A stretch of 51,619 nt of DNA, taken from assembly GCA_937990735.1 (NCBI GenBank), contig CALKQT010000058.1, positions 1-51,619 on the forward strand. Direction: 5' to 3'. The translations under genes were made by a program, and so were the position numbers. Numbering within the stretch: the stretch's first letter is position 1; each line of letters starts with the position of its first letter. Of the stretch, positions 25,940 through 34,492 are shown one piece after another. Source of the stretch: an uncultured Campylobacter sp. (lineage in GTDB: Bacteria; Campylobacterota; Campylobacteria; Campylobacterales; Campylobacteraceae). The notes beneath the pieces are model-generated. The model saw nothing but the letters and a program-made list of their open reading frames with translations. It was not told the origin of the DNA and made no database searches.

Positions 25940-26569
25940 TTATTCCTCGTCTCCCTCCGTTCGCACGATCAGGCTTTTTGGAAGGCGGAATTTTTCGATT
26001 ATCTCGCACTCCTTGGCGCGCATCTGCCCGTCGTCGCTCTCGTGATCGTAACCTAGCACGTGCAGCATGCCGTGCGTAAAAAGCAGCGCCGTCTCGTCAT
26101 CCCTGCCGTGCCCAAGCTGTGCGGCTTTCATCTCTACGAGGTCTAAATTTATCACGACCGAGCCGAGCAGTGCGGGGGCGAAATTTCCGCCGTTAAAATT
26201 CTCATTTTTTAAATTTTCATCGTTAGGATTTTCGCTCTCGGAATTTTCGGAATTTATAGTATTGGAATTTTTGCTCGCAGAATTCGCGGCGCTTGTATTT
26301 TCACTAGCGGAATTCGCAGTGTTTAGAATTTTATCGCCGCTGTTTTCATGCTCGGAATTCTCTTCGCTTAAATCCTCGCCGAAGCCCGCAAACGCCGCAG
26401 GATCGAGCGGGAAGCTCAGCACGTCGGTCACCTTATCGATGCCGCGCGTTTGCGCGTTTAGCTGCCGCATCTCCTCGCTGCGCACGAAAATTAGCTCGAC
26501 GCTCCCGCCGCCCAGCTCCGCCGCGATAGCGTCCAAAATTTCGGGATAGGGCTGCTCGCAAAGTATCAT
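25940..26569 (-). CDS. ybeY: Endoribonuclease YbeY with internal insertion
   Basis: 209 residues, against about 135 in C. jejuni. YbeY trims the 3' end of 16S rRNA and checks ribosome quality. The zinc motif H-x3-H-x5-H is present as HGMLHVLGYDH (H166, H170, H176). The N-terminal RGIDKVTDVLSFPLD segment is also typical. Residues 66-130 are a low-complexity insertion (NSEHENSG, NTANSASE, NSASKNSN) placed between the conserved LSFPL strand and the LLGSVVINLD strand, a surface position. GAGGGG precedes the ATG. It is divergent from queC with only about 50 bp between the starts. Confidence 0.92.
   Translation of the reverse strand: MILCEQPYPEILDAIAAELGGGSVELIFVRSEEMRQLNAQTRGIDKVTDVLSFPLDPAAFAGFGEDLSEENSEHENSGDKILNTANSASENTSAANSASKNSNTINSENSESENPNDENLKNENFNGGNFAPALLGSVVINLDLVEMKAAQLGHGRDDETALLFTHGMLHVLGYDHESDDGQMRAKECEIIEKFRLPKSLIVRTEGDEE
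26175..26375 (-). repeat. RAATTY-rich insertion in ybeY
   Basis: About ten RAATTY hexamers in 190 bp (GGAATTTT, GAATTCGC, AAAATTCTC). Read on the minus strand they give N-S or N-F. The block is cleanly bounded by conserved YbeY sequence. Confidence 0.8.
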
Positions 26570-26596
26570 TTTTACCCCTCTTTTATAAAATTTTCG

Positions 26597-26602
26597 TATA
26601 AT
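26597..26602 (+). promoter_or_regulatory. TATAAT -10 box of queC
   Basis: TATAAT in CGTATAATTTTAGC, about 22 bp before the preferred ATG of queC and within the short divergent spacer to ybeY. Confidence 0.5.
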
Positions 26603-26623
26603 TTTAGCAAAAAAAGGATGAAA

Positions 26624-27799
26624 ATGAGAGCTTTATGCGTGATCAGCGGCGGCATGGACAGCGCGACCTGCGCCTATATCGCGAGGCGCGAAGGTTACGA
26701 GATCGTGGCGCTGCATTTTGATTATAATCAGCGCACGATGGACAAGGAACGCGAGTGCTTCGGTAAAATTTGCGACGATTTGGGGGTCGCAAAGAGGTTT
26801 ATTTTAGACGCTCGCTTCATCGCGCAAATTGGCGGCAGCGCCCTTACGGACGGCACTTTGCCGATCAGAAAAGGTGCTGCGGAGCTTGGCGCCGCGGCAA
26901 ATTCCGCTAGCGCCGAGTTTAACAGCGCGATAAATTCCGAGAATGCCGAGCTTGGAGAGCTAAATTTTATCGAGACAAATTCTGCCGCCAAACTAGACGG
27001 GCAAAATTCTATCGCGGCAAATTCTATTAATGCCGAGATTGGCGGGCAAAATTTTGCTGCGTCAAATTTCTCGACGAGCTCCGCGGACGCTACGCTCGGT
27101 GCAGATTCGGCGCGAGACAGCCGCTTGCAGAGCGGTGAAATTTTAATTCAAGACGCTGAAATTTTACTAGGGGGCGATGAGCCTTCGCCGCAAGGCGGTA
27201 AAATTTTAGCCTGCGACGACAAAATTTCACCGCAGGGCAGCAAAATTCTGGTTCAAGAAGGTGAAATTTTACCTCAAAGCGGAGTCGAGCCGCCGCAGGG
27301 CGATAAAATTTCATCGAAGCGCGCAGAGGGTGAAATTTCATCGCAAAGCCGAAGTGATAAAATTCCGCCGCAGGACGGCGAGAGCGCGTTTTCGGATCTG
27401 CCGAACACCTACGTGCCGTTTCGCAACGGCGTGTTTTTGAGCATCGCCGCCGCGCTCGCCGAGAAGGAGCGCTGCGACGCGATCTTCATCGGCGTGGTGC
27501 AGGAGGACAGCAGCGGCTACCCCGACTGCAGCGCGGGCTTCATCGGCGCGTTCGAGCGAGCGCTTGAGCTGGGCACGAGCCGCGACTTTCATCCGCGCAT
27601 CAAAACCCCGCTCGTGCACCTTAGCAAGGCGCAGATCGTCTCGCTGGCGCTTGAGATCGGCGTGCCGCTGGAGCTTACGTGGAGCTGCTACGAGCGCGAG
27701 GACGCTGCGTGCGGGCTTTGCGACAGCTGCCTGCTGCGACTTAAAGGCTTTGCGGGCGCCGGCGCGAAAGATAAAATCCCCTACGCGATAGAAGCTTAG
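26624..27799 (+). CDS. queC: 7-cyano-7-deazaguanine synthase with internal insertion
   Basis: 391 residues, against about 220-230 for the family. I use the ATG at 26624 because AAGG touches the earlier in-frame ATG (26618) but stands 6 nt from this one. QueC makes preQ0 from carboxydeazaguanine, for queuosine in tRNA. The PP-loop SGGMDS is at residues 8-13, HFDYNQR follows, and the C-terminal zinc site is CYEREDAACGLCDSC. Residues 85-257 are inserted just before the conserved NTYVPFRNGV. The first half reads A-N-S/I-N-S, the second GEIL/DKIS/GKIL, so the hexamer changes phase inside one insertion. All catalytic parts remain. Confidence 0.93.
   Translation: MRALCVISGGMDSATCAYIARREGYEIVALHFDYNQRTMDKERECFGKICDDLGVAKRFILDARFIAQIGGSALTDGTLPIRKGAAELGAAANSASAEFNSAINSENAELGELNFIETNSAAKLDGQNSIAANSINAEIGGQNFAASNFSTSSADATLGADSARDSRLQSGEILIQDAEILLGGDEPSPQGGKILACDDKISPQGSKILVQEGEILPQSGVEPPQGDKISSKRAEGEISSQSRSDKIPPQDGESAFSDLPNTYVPFRNGVFLSIAAALAEKERCDAIFIGVVQEDSSGYPDCSAGFIGAFERALELGTSRDFHPRIKTPLVHLSKAQIVSLALEIGVPLELTWSCYEREDAACGLCDSCLLRLKGFAGAGAKDKIPYAIEA
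26878..27390 (+). repeat. RAATTY-rich insertion in queC
   Basis: About 17 RAATTY hexamers in 460 bp. From about 27120 the sequence settles into a loose 30-bp period with GGTGAAATTTTA or GATAAAATTTCA followed by CC(G/T)CA(G/A)GGCGG. The earlier part uses GCAAATTCY. Confidence 0.85.
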
Positions 27800-28085
27800 G
27801 CACGCCGTGGCGAAATTTACCGAGCCCGCTCGGCTCGGAGTGTCATCACAGCGCCTGATATGCGCGGGTTTTGAATACGTAGCGCCGCACGCTTTGCGGC
27901 GGGATTTAAACGTGCAGCGGCCTGCACTTTAGCGCGCGCCGAGATGCGGCTGTAAATTTAAACTGTGCTTTGAAATTTTAAAAATTTTAACGAGAACGTA
28001 GCGCACAGTTCAAGGCAAAATTAATTATAAATTTAATCCCTACGCTATATTTATTAGCGCATAGGCAGATATAAACATATCGTAG
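27800..28085. other. Gene-free spacer after queC with small inverted repeats
   Basis: No gene seen. Inverted repeats: GCCGCA/TGCGGC (27884-27900), GTGCAG/CTGCAC with a 4-nt loop (27912-27927, then TTT; possible weak queC terminator), and AACTGTGC/GCACAGTT (27961-28010) with AAATTTT in between. None is convincing alone. Confidence 0.4.
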
Positions 28086-28091
28086 TATAAT
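28086..28091 (+). promoter_or_regulatory. TATAAT -10 box before the paired small genes
   Basis: TATAAT in CGTAGTATAATCCG, 28 bp before the ATG at 28120, preceded by A+T-rich sequence (ATATTTATTAGCGC). Confidence 0.55.
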
Positions 28092-28119
28092 CCGAGAATT
28101 AAATTTTAAGGAGGAGAGA

Positions 28120-28566
28120 ATGGCGTTTGAAAATGCAATCATCACCAAAGAGGATGATGAAAAGTACGGGTTGAGTAAAATTTTTTATCAATATAGTCCG
28201 TATCATGAAGAACTACCTAGAAATTTTGTTGTTGATAGACAAAAAGATATTTGGTTTCTTTTAATTGAAAGACTACCAAATGAAGGGCATGATTATGGTT
28301 ATGGGAGCAAAAAGCTATGGAGGCTTTATATTCAAGGAAATAATTTAGATATTCTTTTGGACTACGAATATGATCAAGAAGTGGATGGACGCAAATTTCA
28401 AAGGGTGTGGAAAATTATCGAGGTAAATGTTATAAATTCTATTATTCCAGATAATGAAGTTATTAAAATATTGAGAGATGTTTTGATTGATTTTAAATTT
28501 AGACCAGGCTGGGAGGATAAGGATGATTTTAGTGTAGCATTAATAGATACGAGAAAGGAAAAATAA
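28120..28566 (+). CDS. Small acidic protein, paralogue of the next gene; immunity-like
   Basis: 148 residues, acidic, no signal peptide. AAGGAGGAGAGA precedes the ATG. It begins MAFENAIITKEDDEKYGLSK and contains VVDRQKDIWFLLIER. The next gene product begins MAFVAEYISKEDIEKYGVID and contains VIDRQRNIWFIFV, so the two are paralogues. Short, acidic, A+T-rich, tandemly duplicated genes of this kind are often immunity genes left from toxin-immunity loci, but no toxin is next to them and I do not recognise the family. The immunity idea is inference from appearance. Confidence 0.7.
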   Translation: MAFENAIITKEDDEKYGLSKIFYQYSPYHEELPRNFVVDRQKDIWFLLIERLPNEGHDYGYGSKKLWRLYIQGNNLDILLDYEYDQEVDGRKFQRVWKIIEVNVINSIIPDNEVIKILRDVLIDFKFRPGWEDKDDFSVALIDTRKEK

Positions 28567-28567
28567 A

Positions 28568-29050
28568 ATGGCGTTTGTAGCAGAATATATTTCGAAAGAG
28601 GATATTGAGAAATATGGCGTTATTGACATAGTAAATAGCTCCAGAGCAAATTTTGGTGAACTTCCATTGGGCGATCAACGTATAGAGCAGCTTGATTGGG
28701 TCATCGATAGGCAGAGGAATATCTGGTTTATCTTTGTGTGTGATCCGCACTTACCAGATCCGCGAGATGGATTTACGGGTGAGGAGATTTATATTTTATG
28801 TTATAAGGGCAATGTTATTGAGCTTGATATTAGACGGGTCTATGACGAAACCACAAGTAAAATGCTAGTCGATAATCCGTTTTTTATCAAATATAAGCTG
28901 GAAAATATCAATTCTAGTCTTGACGGAATTTCGTTAGATGAGCTCTATAAGGTGCTTAATGAAGCTTTGATAGAATATGGAGAAAGTGGTATACACGGTA
29001 GAAAGTTCTTGCCAAAAGAACACGAAGTCATAATTTTTTTGCACGATTAA
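28568..29050 (+). CDS. Small acidic protein, paralogue of the previous gene; immunity-like
   Basis: 160 residues, starting 1 bp after the previous stop behind GAAAGGAAAAATAAA. It shares with that neighbour the MAF start, the KED-x2-KYG stretch and the DRQ(K/R)(D/N)IWF core, and is diverged elsewhere. Acidic and A+T-rich compared with the core genes around it. No signal sequence or membrane helix. Same uncertainty about function as its neighbour. A 32-residue open frame with a good ribosome site follows 15 bp later. Confidence 0.7.
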   Translation: MAFVAEYISKEDIEKYGVIDIVNSSRANFGELPLGDQRIEQLDWVIDRQRNIWFIFVCDPHLPDPRDGFTGEEIYILCYKGNVIELDIRRVYDETTSKMLVDNPFFIKYKLENINSSLDGISLDELYKVLNEALIEYGESGIHGRKFLPKEHEVIIFLHD

Positions 29051-29065
29051 ATTAAAGGATAAATA

Positions 29066-29164
29066 ATGACACGAGAACAAGCTGATCAAATTTTAGCAGA
29101 TATTGCAAGCAGCAGGGACATGCGCAGCGGCAGCGATGGCGGTGCGAAGACGAGAGAAATTTAA
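29066..29164 (+). CDS. Very small ORF, possible truncated third gene of the tandem set
   Basis: 32 residues starting MTREQADQILADIASSRDMR. AAAGGATAAATA lies directly before the ATG, a good ribosome site. The first part looks like a normal helix; after residue 20 the composition shifts to Gly/Ser/Lys (RSGSDGGAKTREI) and the frame closes at TTTAA. I read it as the start of a gene whose remainder was lost or replaced by repeat-type sequence. It could also be a genuine small protein. Confidence 0.4.
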   Translation: MTREQADQILADIASSRDMRSGSDGGAKTREI

Positions 29165-29317
29165 CAAAACGCGGCGTGAGCTTTAAACGCGATGCGTAAA
29201 TTCAAAGCGAATTTTATCCAAAATCCAACCGTGATCGAGCGCGAGATAAATTTTACTCAAACGCCCAATGCGCGAGAATTCGCTAGCGGGCGCAGACTAT
29301 TTGTAAATTTTAAAATT

Positions 29318-30325
29318 TCACTCAAACGCCGAGCGTAGATTTAGATGCGGAATGATTTCAAGCTCTGCGGGCGAGACGAACTCCTTTTTACGCAGCTTTT
29401 CTATCGCCGCGCGCGCGATCATGGCGGCGTTGTCGGAGCAAAATTTCATCGGCGCAAAAAGTATCTCGCAGCCCGCCCGTTCGCACAGATCCGTTAGAAG
29501 TCCGCGCAGATGCAGGTTCGCGCTCGCTCCGCCCACGACGCCGAAGCGCGTAAAGCGGCGCAGCTCAAAGATCCGCTGCAATTTATCCAGTATGTGCGCG
29601 CACGCCGCGTCCTCAAAGCAGCGCGCCAGATCGCGCATCGCCCGCTTATCCAGCTTGCCCGCTTCTTTTAGCTTCTCTATCTGCACGCGCACAGCGTTTT
29701 TAAGCCCCGAAAAGCTATACTCCAGCCGCCTGTCGCCCTTTAGCGGCACGGGCAGCTCAAACCTCGGCTCGCCGCCTTTTGCGAGCTTCTCGATGAGCGC
29801 GCCGCCCGGATAACCAAGACCTAGCATCTTTGCGACCTTATCGAAGCTCTCGCCGAAGCTGTCGTCTCCGGTAGTCGTTAAAATTTCGATACCCCCCGCC
29901 GCGCCGATATCCAAAACCATCGTATGCCCGCCGCTAACGAGCAAAACGCCCATCGGAAATCGCGCCTCGCTGCCTAAAAACAGCGAGTAAACGTGGCCTA
30001 TGAGATGATTTACGCCGATGAGCGGCAGATTTAGCGCGAGCGCGAGCGCTTTTGCCATATTCACGCCGCCGATTAGGCTCACGCTGAGCCCCGGGGTATT
30101 GGTCGCTGCGACGGCGCTAAGCTCGCTAAAATAGGGCTTTGCGCGCTGCAAAATCCGCGGCAGCGCCTCCGTATGCAGCCTCGCGGCAAGCTCAGGCACG
30201 ACGCCGCCGTATTTGGCGTGATCGGCCTCCTGACTTATTTTTTCGTAAAATTTCAGCTCGAAACTGCGCTCATCCATCACCGCGACCGAGCTGTCGTCGC
30301 AGCTGCTCTCAATAGCAAGTATCAC
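29318..30325 (-). CDS. tsaD: tRNA N6-adenosine threonylcarbamoyltransferase
   Basis: 335 residues. TsaD transfers threonylcarbamoyl from TC-AMP to A37 of ANN-decoding tRNAs, working with TsaB, TsaC and TsaE. The ASKHA fold is marked by ILAIESSCDDSSVAV at the N-terminus. The metal-binding HxxxH is in NHLIGHVYSLFL, followed by LLVSGGHTMVL. The metal Asp lies in the late segment FCSDNAAMIA. The length matches the C. jejuni protein. No low-complexity insertion. It stands alone in this window, between the small paralogous genes and a gene-poor stretch. Confidence 0.95.
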   Translation of the reverse strand: MILAIESSCDDSSVAVMDERSFELKFYEKISQEADHAKYGGVVPELAARLHTEALPRILQRAKPYFSELSAVAATNTPGLSVSLIGGVNMAKALALALNLPLIGVNHLIGHVYSLFLGSEARFPMGVLLVSGGHTMVLDIGAAGGIEILTTTGDDSFGESFDKVAKMLGLGYPGGALIEKLAKGGEPRFELPVPLKGDRRLEYSFSGLKNAVRVQIEKLKEAGKLDKRAMRDLARCFEDAACAHILDKLQRIFELRRFTRFGVVGGASANLHLRGLLTDLCERAGCEILFAPMKFCSDNAAMIARAAIEKLRKKEFVSPAELEIIPHLNLRSAFE

Positions 30326-30613
30326 ACAAAATCCTTAAAATTTTTCTCTCATTATACTCAAAAAATCGGCACAGATGAAATTTTAAAATTTAAAGCGGCG
30401 CGCTCTAAATTTTGTCTTTGTCGCGACGTGCTCACGCTCACGGGACTAAATTTAAAGCGCGCCGTTCGGCTCGGTCCGCGGTACGCTAGCAGAATTAAAT
30501 TTAAAACGCGCCGCCGCGCATCTTGCTCCCACACCGCAGTTTATCTGCCGCGGCGGGTAAAATTTTAATAGATGAAATTTTGGCAGTCGAAATTTAGCGG
30601 GCGAATTTAAAAA
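30326..30613. other. Gene-free spacer
   Basis: About 290 bp between the tsaD start and the creD-like terminator. It alternates AAATTT blocks with G+C-rich blocks (AAATTTAAAGCGCGCCG, AAATTTAAAACGCGCCG). No gene or RNA is seen. Confidence 0.5.
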
Positions 30614-30642
30614 GGCCTTTGGATTTTAAAGCTCCAAAGGCC
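30614..30642 (-). terminator. Terminator of the CreD-like gene
   Basis: Perfect 10-bp arms GGCCTTTGGA (30614-30623) and TCCAAAGGCC (30633-30642) around a 9-nt loop, 33 bp past the stop on the minus strand. Read on the minus strand the stem is followed by TTTTTAAATT. Confidence 0.85.
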
Positions 30643-30674
30643 GTTGCGATTAAATTTATCGCTAAATTTAAAGG

Positions 30675-32069
30675 CTAAATTTCGGGCTCTTGCTCTTGTT
30701 TTTTCTCGCCGCTTGGAATCGCCGTGTCGTACCAATCGAGCTTGCGAGTAAAATACATAACGAGCGAAATTACCGCGAATATCATCAAGCTTCCCATTAG
30801 AAGCGCGTAGTCTTCGGAATTTAAGATGACGTAGAGGATCGCGTAAGAAACGAGCTGGACGCAAGTGATGAAAATGCCCCATCGCGCGCCTTTGAAAATC
30901 GCGCTTGCGTAGAAAAATACTATCGCGCTTACCGCGATCGCCGAAGCAGCATAGCTAAGCGCAAAGCCGATGTGTTCGGAGAGCGAAAGCACGAGCAGGT
31001 AGAAAACGACGTCCTCAAGCCCGATGAGTAGGTACTGGATCGGGTGGATGCGCTCGTGAGTGTAAACCTCGCACAAAAAGATCGCTAAAAATGGCACCGC
31101 TAAGAATAATAGCGCGTAATCCGTGCAGCGCTTAATCAGCGAGTAGTTGTTCACGGGCTCGATGAAGCCGATGCTTACGGCATCATTTCTATCGTCGTTG
31201 CTGCGCCAGTTCGTCATAGCGACGCGGTCATCTTGATCTGCAAGCCACGCAGGAGCAATGCCCGCGGCTAAGCCTGTAACTTCCCACGAAGCTTTAAAAC
31301 CGCTAGCGCTTACCTCGCGCGATTTGGCGATAAAGCCGCCGCCAAAGCTAGGCGATGCCCAAGTAGAGCTAATTTCAAAACGGCTATTTTGTGCGATCGG
31401 AGCTAGATGAAGCGCCTCGCCGCCTTGGATTTTAAGCGTGCCGCTGATGCTAAAATCAGACGACAGTGCGGAAGCGGGGAGCTTGTAGATTAGGCTTCGA
31501 TCGAAAATTTTAGCCTCAGTGTTGCCGTGATATTGCTTAAGCTCCTTGCCGTTTAAGCTTAAAGCGGGGGAGGCGGTGAAGGATTTTTGATTGCCTACGC
31601 CGAGCACTAGCACGGCTTCGTCGAAATTTAGTCGCGTAGGATCGACGCCGAGCTCGGTATAGTTTATCGCCTCAAAGTCCGCTTTTAGCGCGAAGTCGCC
31701 GTTATATATCGGAACGCGAAAAATCCCGCGCTTTAAATAGGTGGGGTCGATCTGCGCTGATAAGAAGTAATTTTTTGGTACGATGATGAAATTTTTTTCT
31801 ACGCGCCTTTTTACGAGCTCGTTGTTGCTTTTGTCTATCGCTTCGATTATCTCTGCGTAGGGCACTACGATCGCAAGGCCCTGGATTTGCAGCTCACCAC
31901 CCACCGGCGTGAGGATCGAATCCTGCGCGAGCTGCTTGGTTTCGGAGCGGGAGTAGGTGAGGTTATCAATAAAGCTTAGCGGGATTAGCAGCAGCAAAAG
32001 CAGCACTAAAACTATGAACGGTTTCGTCCAAAATGCCCCGCGAATGGCGTTTTTAGTAGAATTTAACAA
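30675..32069 (-). CDS. CreD-family inner membrane protein
   Basis: 464 residues from the TTG at 32069. AAGGAGA lies 3-4 nt upstream of that TTG, and the 51 residues before it in the same frame look unlike protein. One membrane helix near residue 20 (IVLVLLLLLLIPLSFI), a long periplasmic domain, then six hydrophobic segments from about residue 310, beginning after the family motif PVNNYSLIKRCTDYALLF. The YTHERIHPIQYLLIGLEDVVFYLL segment is the most characteristic of CreD. E. coli CreD is controlled by CreBC and affects envelope integrity. No creB or creC is near, so it is an orphan here. The C-terminus is acidic and polar (EKKQEQEPEI). Confidence 0.85.
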   Translation of the reverse strand: MLNSTKNAIRGAFWTKPFIVLVLLLLLLIPLSFIDNLTYSRSETKQLAQDSILTPVGGELQIQGLAIVVPYAEIIEAIDKSNNELVKRRVEKNFIIVPKNYFLSAQIDPTYLKRGIFRVPIYNGDFALKADFEAINYTELGVDPTRLNFDEAVLVLGVGNQKSFTASPALSLNGKELKQYHGNTEAKIFDRSLIYKLPASALSSDFSISGTLKIQGGEALHLAPIAQNSRFEISSTWASPSFGGGFIAKSREVSASGFKASWEVTGLAAGIAPAWLADQDDRVAMTNWRSNDDRNDAVSIGFIEPVNNYSLIKRCTDYALLFLAVPFLAIFLCEVYTHERIHPIQYLLIGLEDVVFYLLVLSLSEHIGFALSYAASAIAVSAIVFFYASAIFKGARWGIFITCVQLVSYAILYVILNSEDYALLMGSLMIFAVISLVMYFTRKLDWYDTAIPSGEKKQEQEPEI

Positions 32070-32412
32070 AGGCTCTCCTTTTAAGTAGAATTTAAAACAT
32101 AATTTTAACGACGAAGAGTAAACGGACGGCGCTTGAAGCGGGAGGAATCTTATAAATTCTAAATGAACTTTGGATGTGAAGCGTTGCGGATATCGCTTTG
32201 AATTTTTGGAATTCCGCTGCACGCTAGAATTCCATTTTGAATGAGAATTTTACGAGAAAATTTCTGTTAGTAGAATTTAAAAGCTTGAAATTCTAAGTCC
32301 AAAAATTTCAAATTTCCTAAGCCCTAGGAATTTTGAAATTCCAAGGGCTTTTGAATTTTAAAATTTCGCCGCTTTAGCGTGCAAAATTTCGTGCCGTCAT
32401 CTCGCGTAAGCT
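32070..32412. other. Spacer between the CreD-like and TonB-receptor genes
   Basis: About 340 bp with no gene. AAATTC/GAATTT hexamers are dense, including the hairpin listed at 32319-32350. Confidence 0.5.
32319..32350 (-). terminator. Long inverted repeat, probable terminator of the TonB-receptor gene
   Basis: The arms AAGCCCTAGGAATTT and AAATTCCAAGGGCTT pair over 15 positions with one A-A mismatch and a 2-nt loop. It is 63 bp past the receptor stop on the minus strand. RAATTY sits in both arms, next to the loop. There is no long T run on the minus side, so the terminator role is likely but not certain. Confidence 0.5.
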
Positions 32413-34482
32413 TTAAAATTTATACGCCACGCTTAGCTTGAAATTTCGTCCCGGCTCCCAGTCGATAGCGTTTGAATCCCCGGTAAAATCGGCACTGCGC
32501 TGCGAGTGCGATGCGTAGGCTTTATCAAAGAGATTATAAACGCCCGCGTTGATCTCAAGCCCTTTAAATCGCCCGCTATCCGGAGCGTAGGTGACGTATA
32601 GATCGTGAACTGCGTAGCTAGGCACTTTTGTTTTTTCGTCGCTAGCTGCGGAGGCTACGTTTTTGGAGTCGAAAAAGAGTAAGTTATAGCCCAGCAGTAG
32701 ATCCGCCGCAGAGATTGCGTATTCGGCATTGAAGGTGTATTTATCTCCGTAGTCGCGGTAGCCGATAATGTTTGAGCTTAGATAGCCCGAGCCGCTGCGC
32801 ACGCGGTCTTTATATTCTACGTGCTGGTGGGTGTAACCCGCAGCAAGGCTCAAATCATCTAATATTAATCTTGCGAAAAGCTCGACGCCGTCAATATCCG
32901 CACTGCCTGCATTAGCCCTGCATAAGGTGCCCTGCGCGCCTCCCGGGCAGCCGACGATTCCGCCCGCCGCATTGTTATCTACGATGAGATTTTTATACTC
33001 CGTCCTGAAGTACTTAGCGGTTAGGCTTACCGAGGAATTCTCTCCTAGCTCGCTTTTGTAGCGACCGCCTATTTCGTAGGCGTTACCCGTAGTGGCTTTT
33101 AAATTTTCGTTAGCCATCCAGCTTAGCGGTCTGCCGCGGCTTGTACCCGCAGCCATCATGCTCTCCATTACGTCAGGTCCTCTAAATACTCGCGCATAGC
33201 TCGCGAACGCTCCGAATCCCGCGCCGATCTCGTAATCAAGCGCCAAGGCGGGGCTTACTTCGTCAAATTTATATTTGTAGCTAGAGATATTAGCGCCTCT
33301 GCCGTTGTAAGTTTTTAACTCGTGCCTTTCGTAGCGCACGCCGGGAGTTATCGTAAGCCCGCCGTATCGCATAGCATCCTCGATATAAAAGCTATAATTA
33401 TCGACCTTTTCGGGGCGTAGATTGCCGGGCTTAACGTAGTTTTCGGAGTGGTAGTAATCAAAGCCGTAGCGCAGCGTATGAGCCAGATCGCCCGTTTCAA
33501 ATTTACTCTTAGCGCCGATTTTGCCGCCTTTGGTCTCGACACCCCATTTTACGTTCGTCGAGGTTGATCCGATGCGTTGATGCTTTGTGTAGTATCCCGT
33601 GATGTCGAGTTCTAGCAAGTCGCTTGGATTATACGTGTATTTGATCGTATGTGTATCGCGCTCGTATTTGCGGTTATCCAGCTGTCCGTTCAGCCAAGAG
33701 CCGAATTCCGGGCGCAAAGGATACAAGCCTTTATACTGCATATGCTCGGTAGATAGCGAAATTTTATGAAAATCCAAAAAGCTATAGCCCGCTTTTAATA
33801 AATAATTTATATCGTTGCCGTCGCCGCCCGTAGGCTTGCCGTTGCCCGATTCGCCGAAGCCGTATCCGTAGTGCTTGAATGCGGCAAGCATATCTAGGCT
33901 ATCAAACGCCCTGCCGTAGAGCATCGCGCTTTGCGAATAGCCTTCGTTATTGCTCGTATAGCCCACTTTAAGCTTGGCGCCGATATTTTGACCGTCCTCA
34001 AGCAGATCAGAAGCATCCACCGTCCTGAAGGCAACTGAGCCGCCCAAAGCGCCCGAGCCGTTCACGACCGAGCGCGCGCCTACATCGACCTCTACGGCTT
34101 TGATAAGATCAGGATCGATTAGTAAATCGGCGTTGTGATGAAAGGTATTGCCGTTTTGCTTCGCGCCGTCAATCGTGATATTTAAGCCACGATCGCTTAC
34201 GCCACGCATATAAATTTTTTGATTCATGCCGTTGGTGCCGCCCACATACACGCCCGGAATATCGCGAAATACGTCTTTTACGAGCGTAGCGTTGCGGGTG
34301 TTGATTTTGACATCATCCACGGTGCTAGGCGTGCTAGAATCGCTAGTAACTTCGATTACGCCTAGGCTTTGCGTATTTGAATCCTTGCTTTTGGATGCGT
34401 CCGTAGCGCTTGATTTCTCGTCTGCTTGTGCGCTTAAGCAAAGAACCGCGCACAAAGACAAAGCCAGATGAAATTTTTTCAT
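32413..34482 (-). CDS. TonB-dependent outer membrane receptor, haem-receptor type
   Basis: 689 residues. Signal peptide MKKFHLALSLCAVLCLSAQA; TonB-box-like LGVIEVTS near residues 41-48; plug domain with DIPGVYVGG, IYMRGVSDRGLNITIDGAKQ and GSGALGGSVAF; then a 22-strand barrel ending in FKLSVAYKF with the usual terminal Phe. The segment FRGPDVMES followed by NENLKATTGNAYEIGGRY resembles the FRAP/NPNL boxes of haem and haemoglobin receptors such as ChuA or HmuR, so haem is the likely ligand. It is divergent from exbB-exbD-tonB, across a region with Fur-like boxes, which fits iron control. Confidence 0.88.
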   Translation of the reverse strand: MKKFHLALSLCAVLCLSAQADEKSSATDASKSKDSNTQSLGVIEVTSDSSTPSTVDDVKINTRNATLVKDVFRDIPGVYVGGTNGMNQKIYMRGVSDRGLNITIDGAKQNGNTFHHNADLLIDPDLIKAVEVDVGARSVVNGSGALGGSVAFRTVDASDLLEDGQNIGAKLKVGYTSNNEGYSQSAMLYGRAFDSLDMLAAFKHYGYGFGESGNGKPTGGDGNDINYLLKAGYSFLDFHKISLSTEHMQYKGLYPLRPEFGSWLNGQLDNRKYERDTHTIKYTYNPSDLLELDITGYYTKHQRIGSTSTNVKWGVETKGGKIGAKSKFETGDLAHTLRYGFDYYHSENYVKPGNLRPEKVDNYSFYIEDAMRYGGLTITPGVRYERHELKTYNGRGANISSYKYKFDEVSPALALDYEIGAGFGAFASYARVFRGPDVMESMMAAGTSRGRPLSWMANENLKATTGNAYEIGGRYKSELGENSSVSLTAKYFRTEYKNLIVDNNAAGGIVGCPGGAQGTLCRANAGSADIDGVELFARLILDDLSLAAGYTHQHVEYKDRVRSGSGYLSSNIIGYRDYGDKYTFNAEYAISAADLLLGYNLLFFDSKNVASAASDEKTKVPSYAVHDLYVTYAPDSGRFKGLEINAGVYNLFDKAYASHSQRSADFTGDSNAIDWEPGRNFKLSVAYKF

Positions 34483-34492
34483 ACGAAACTCC

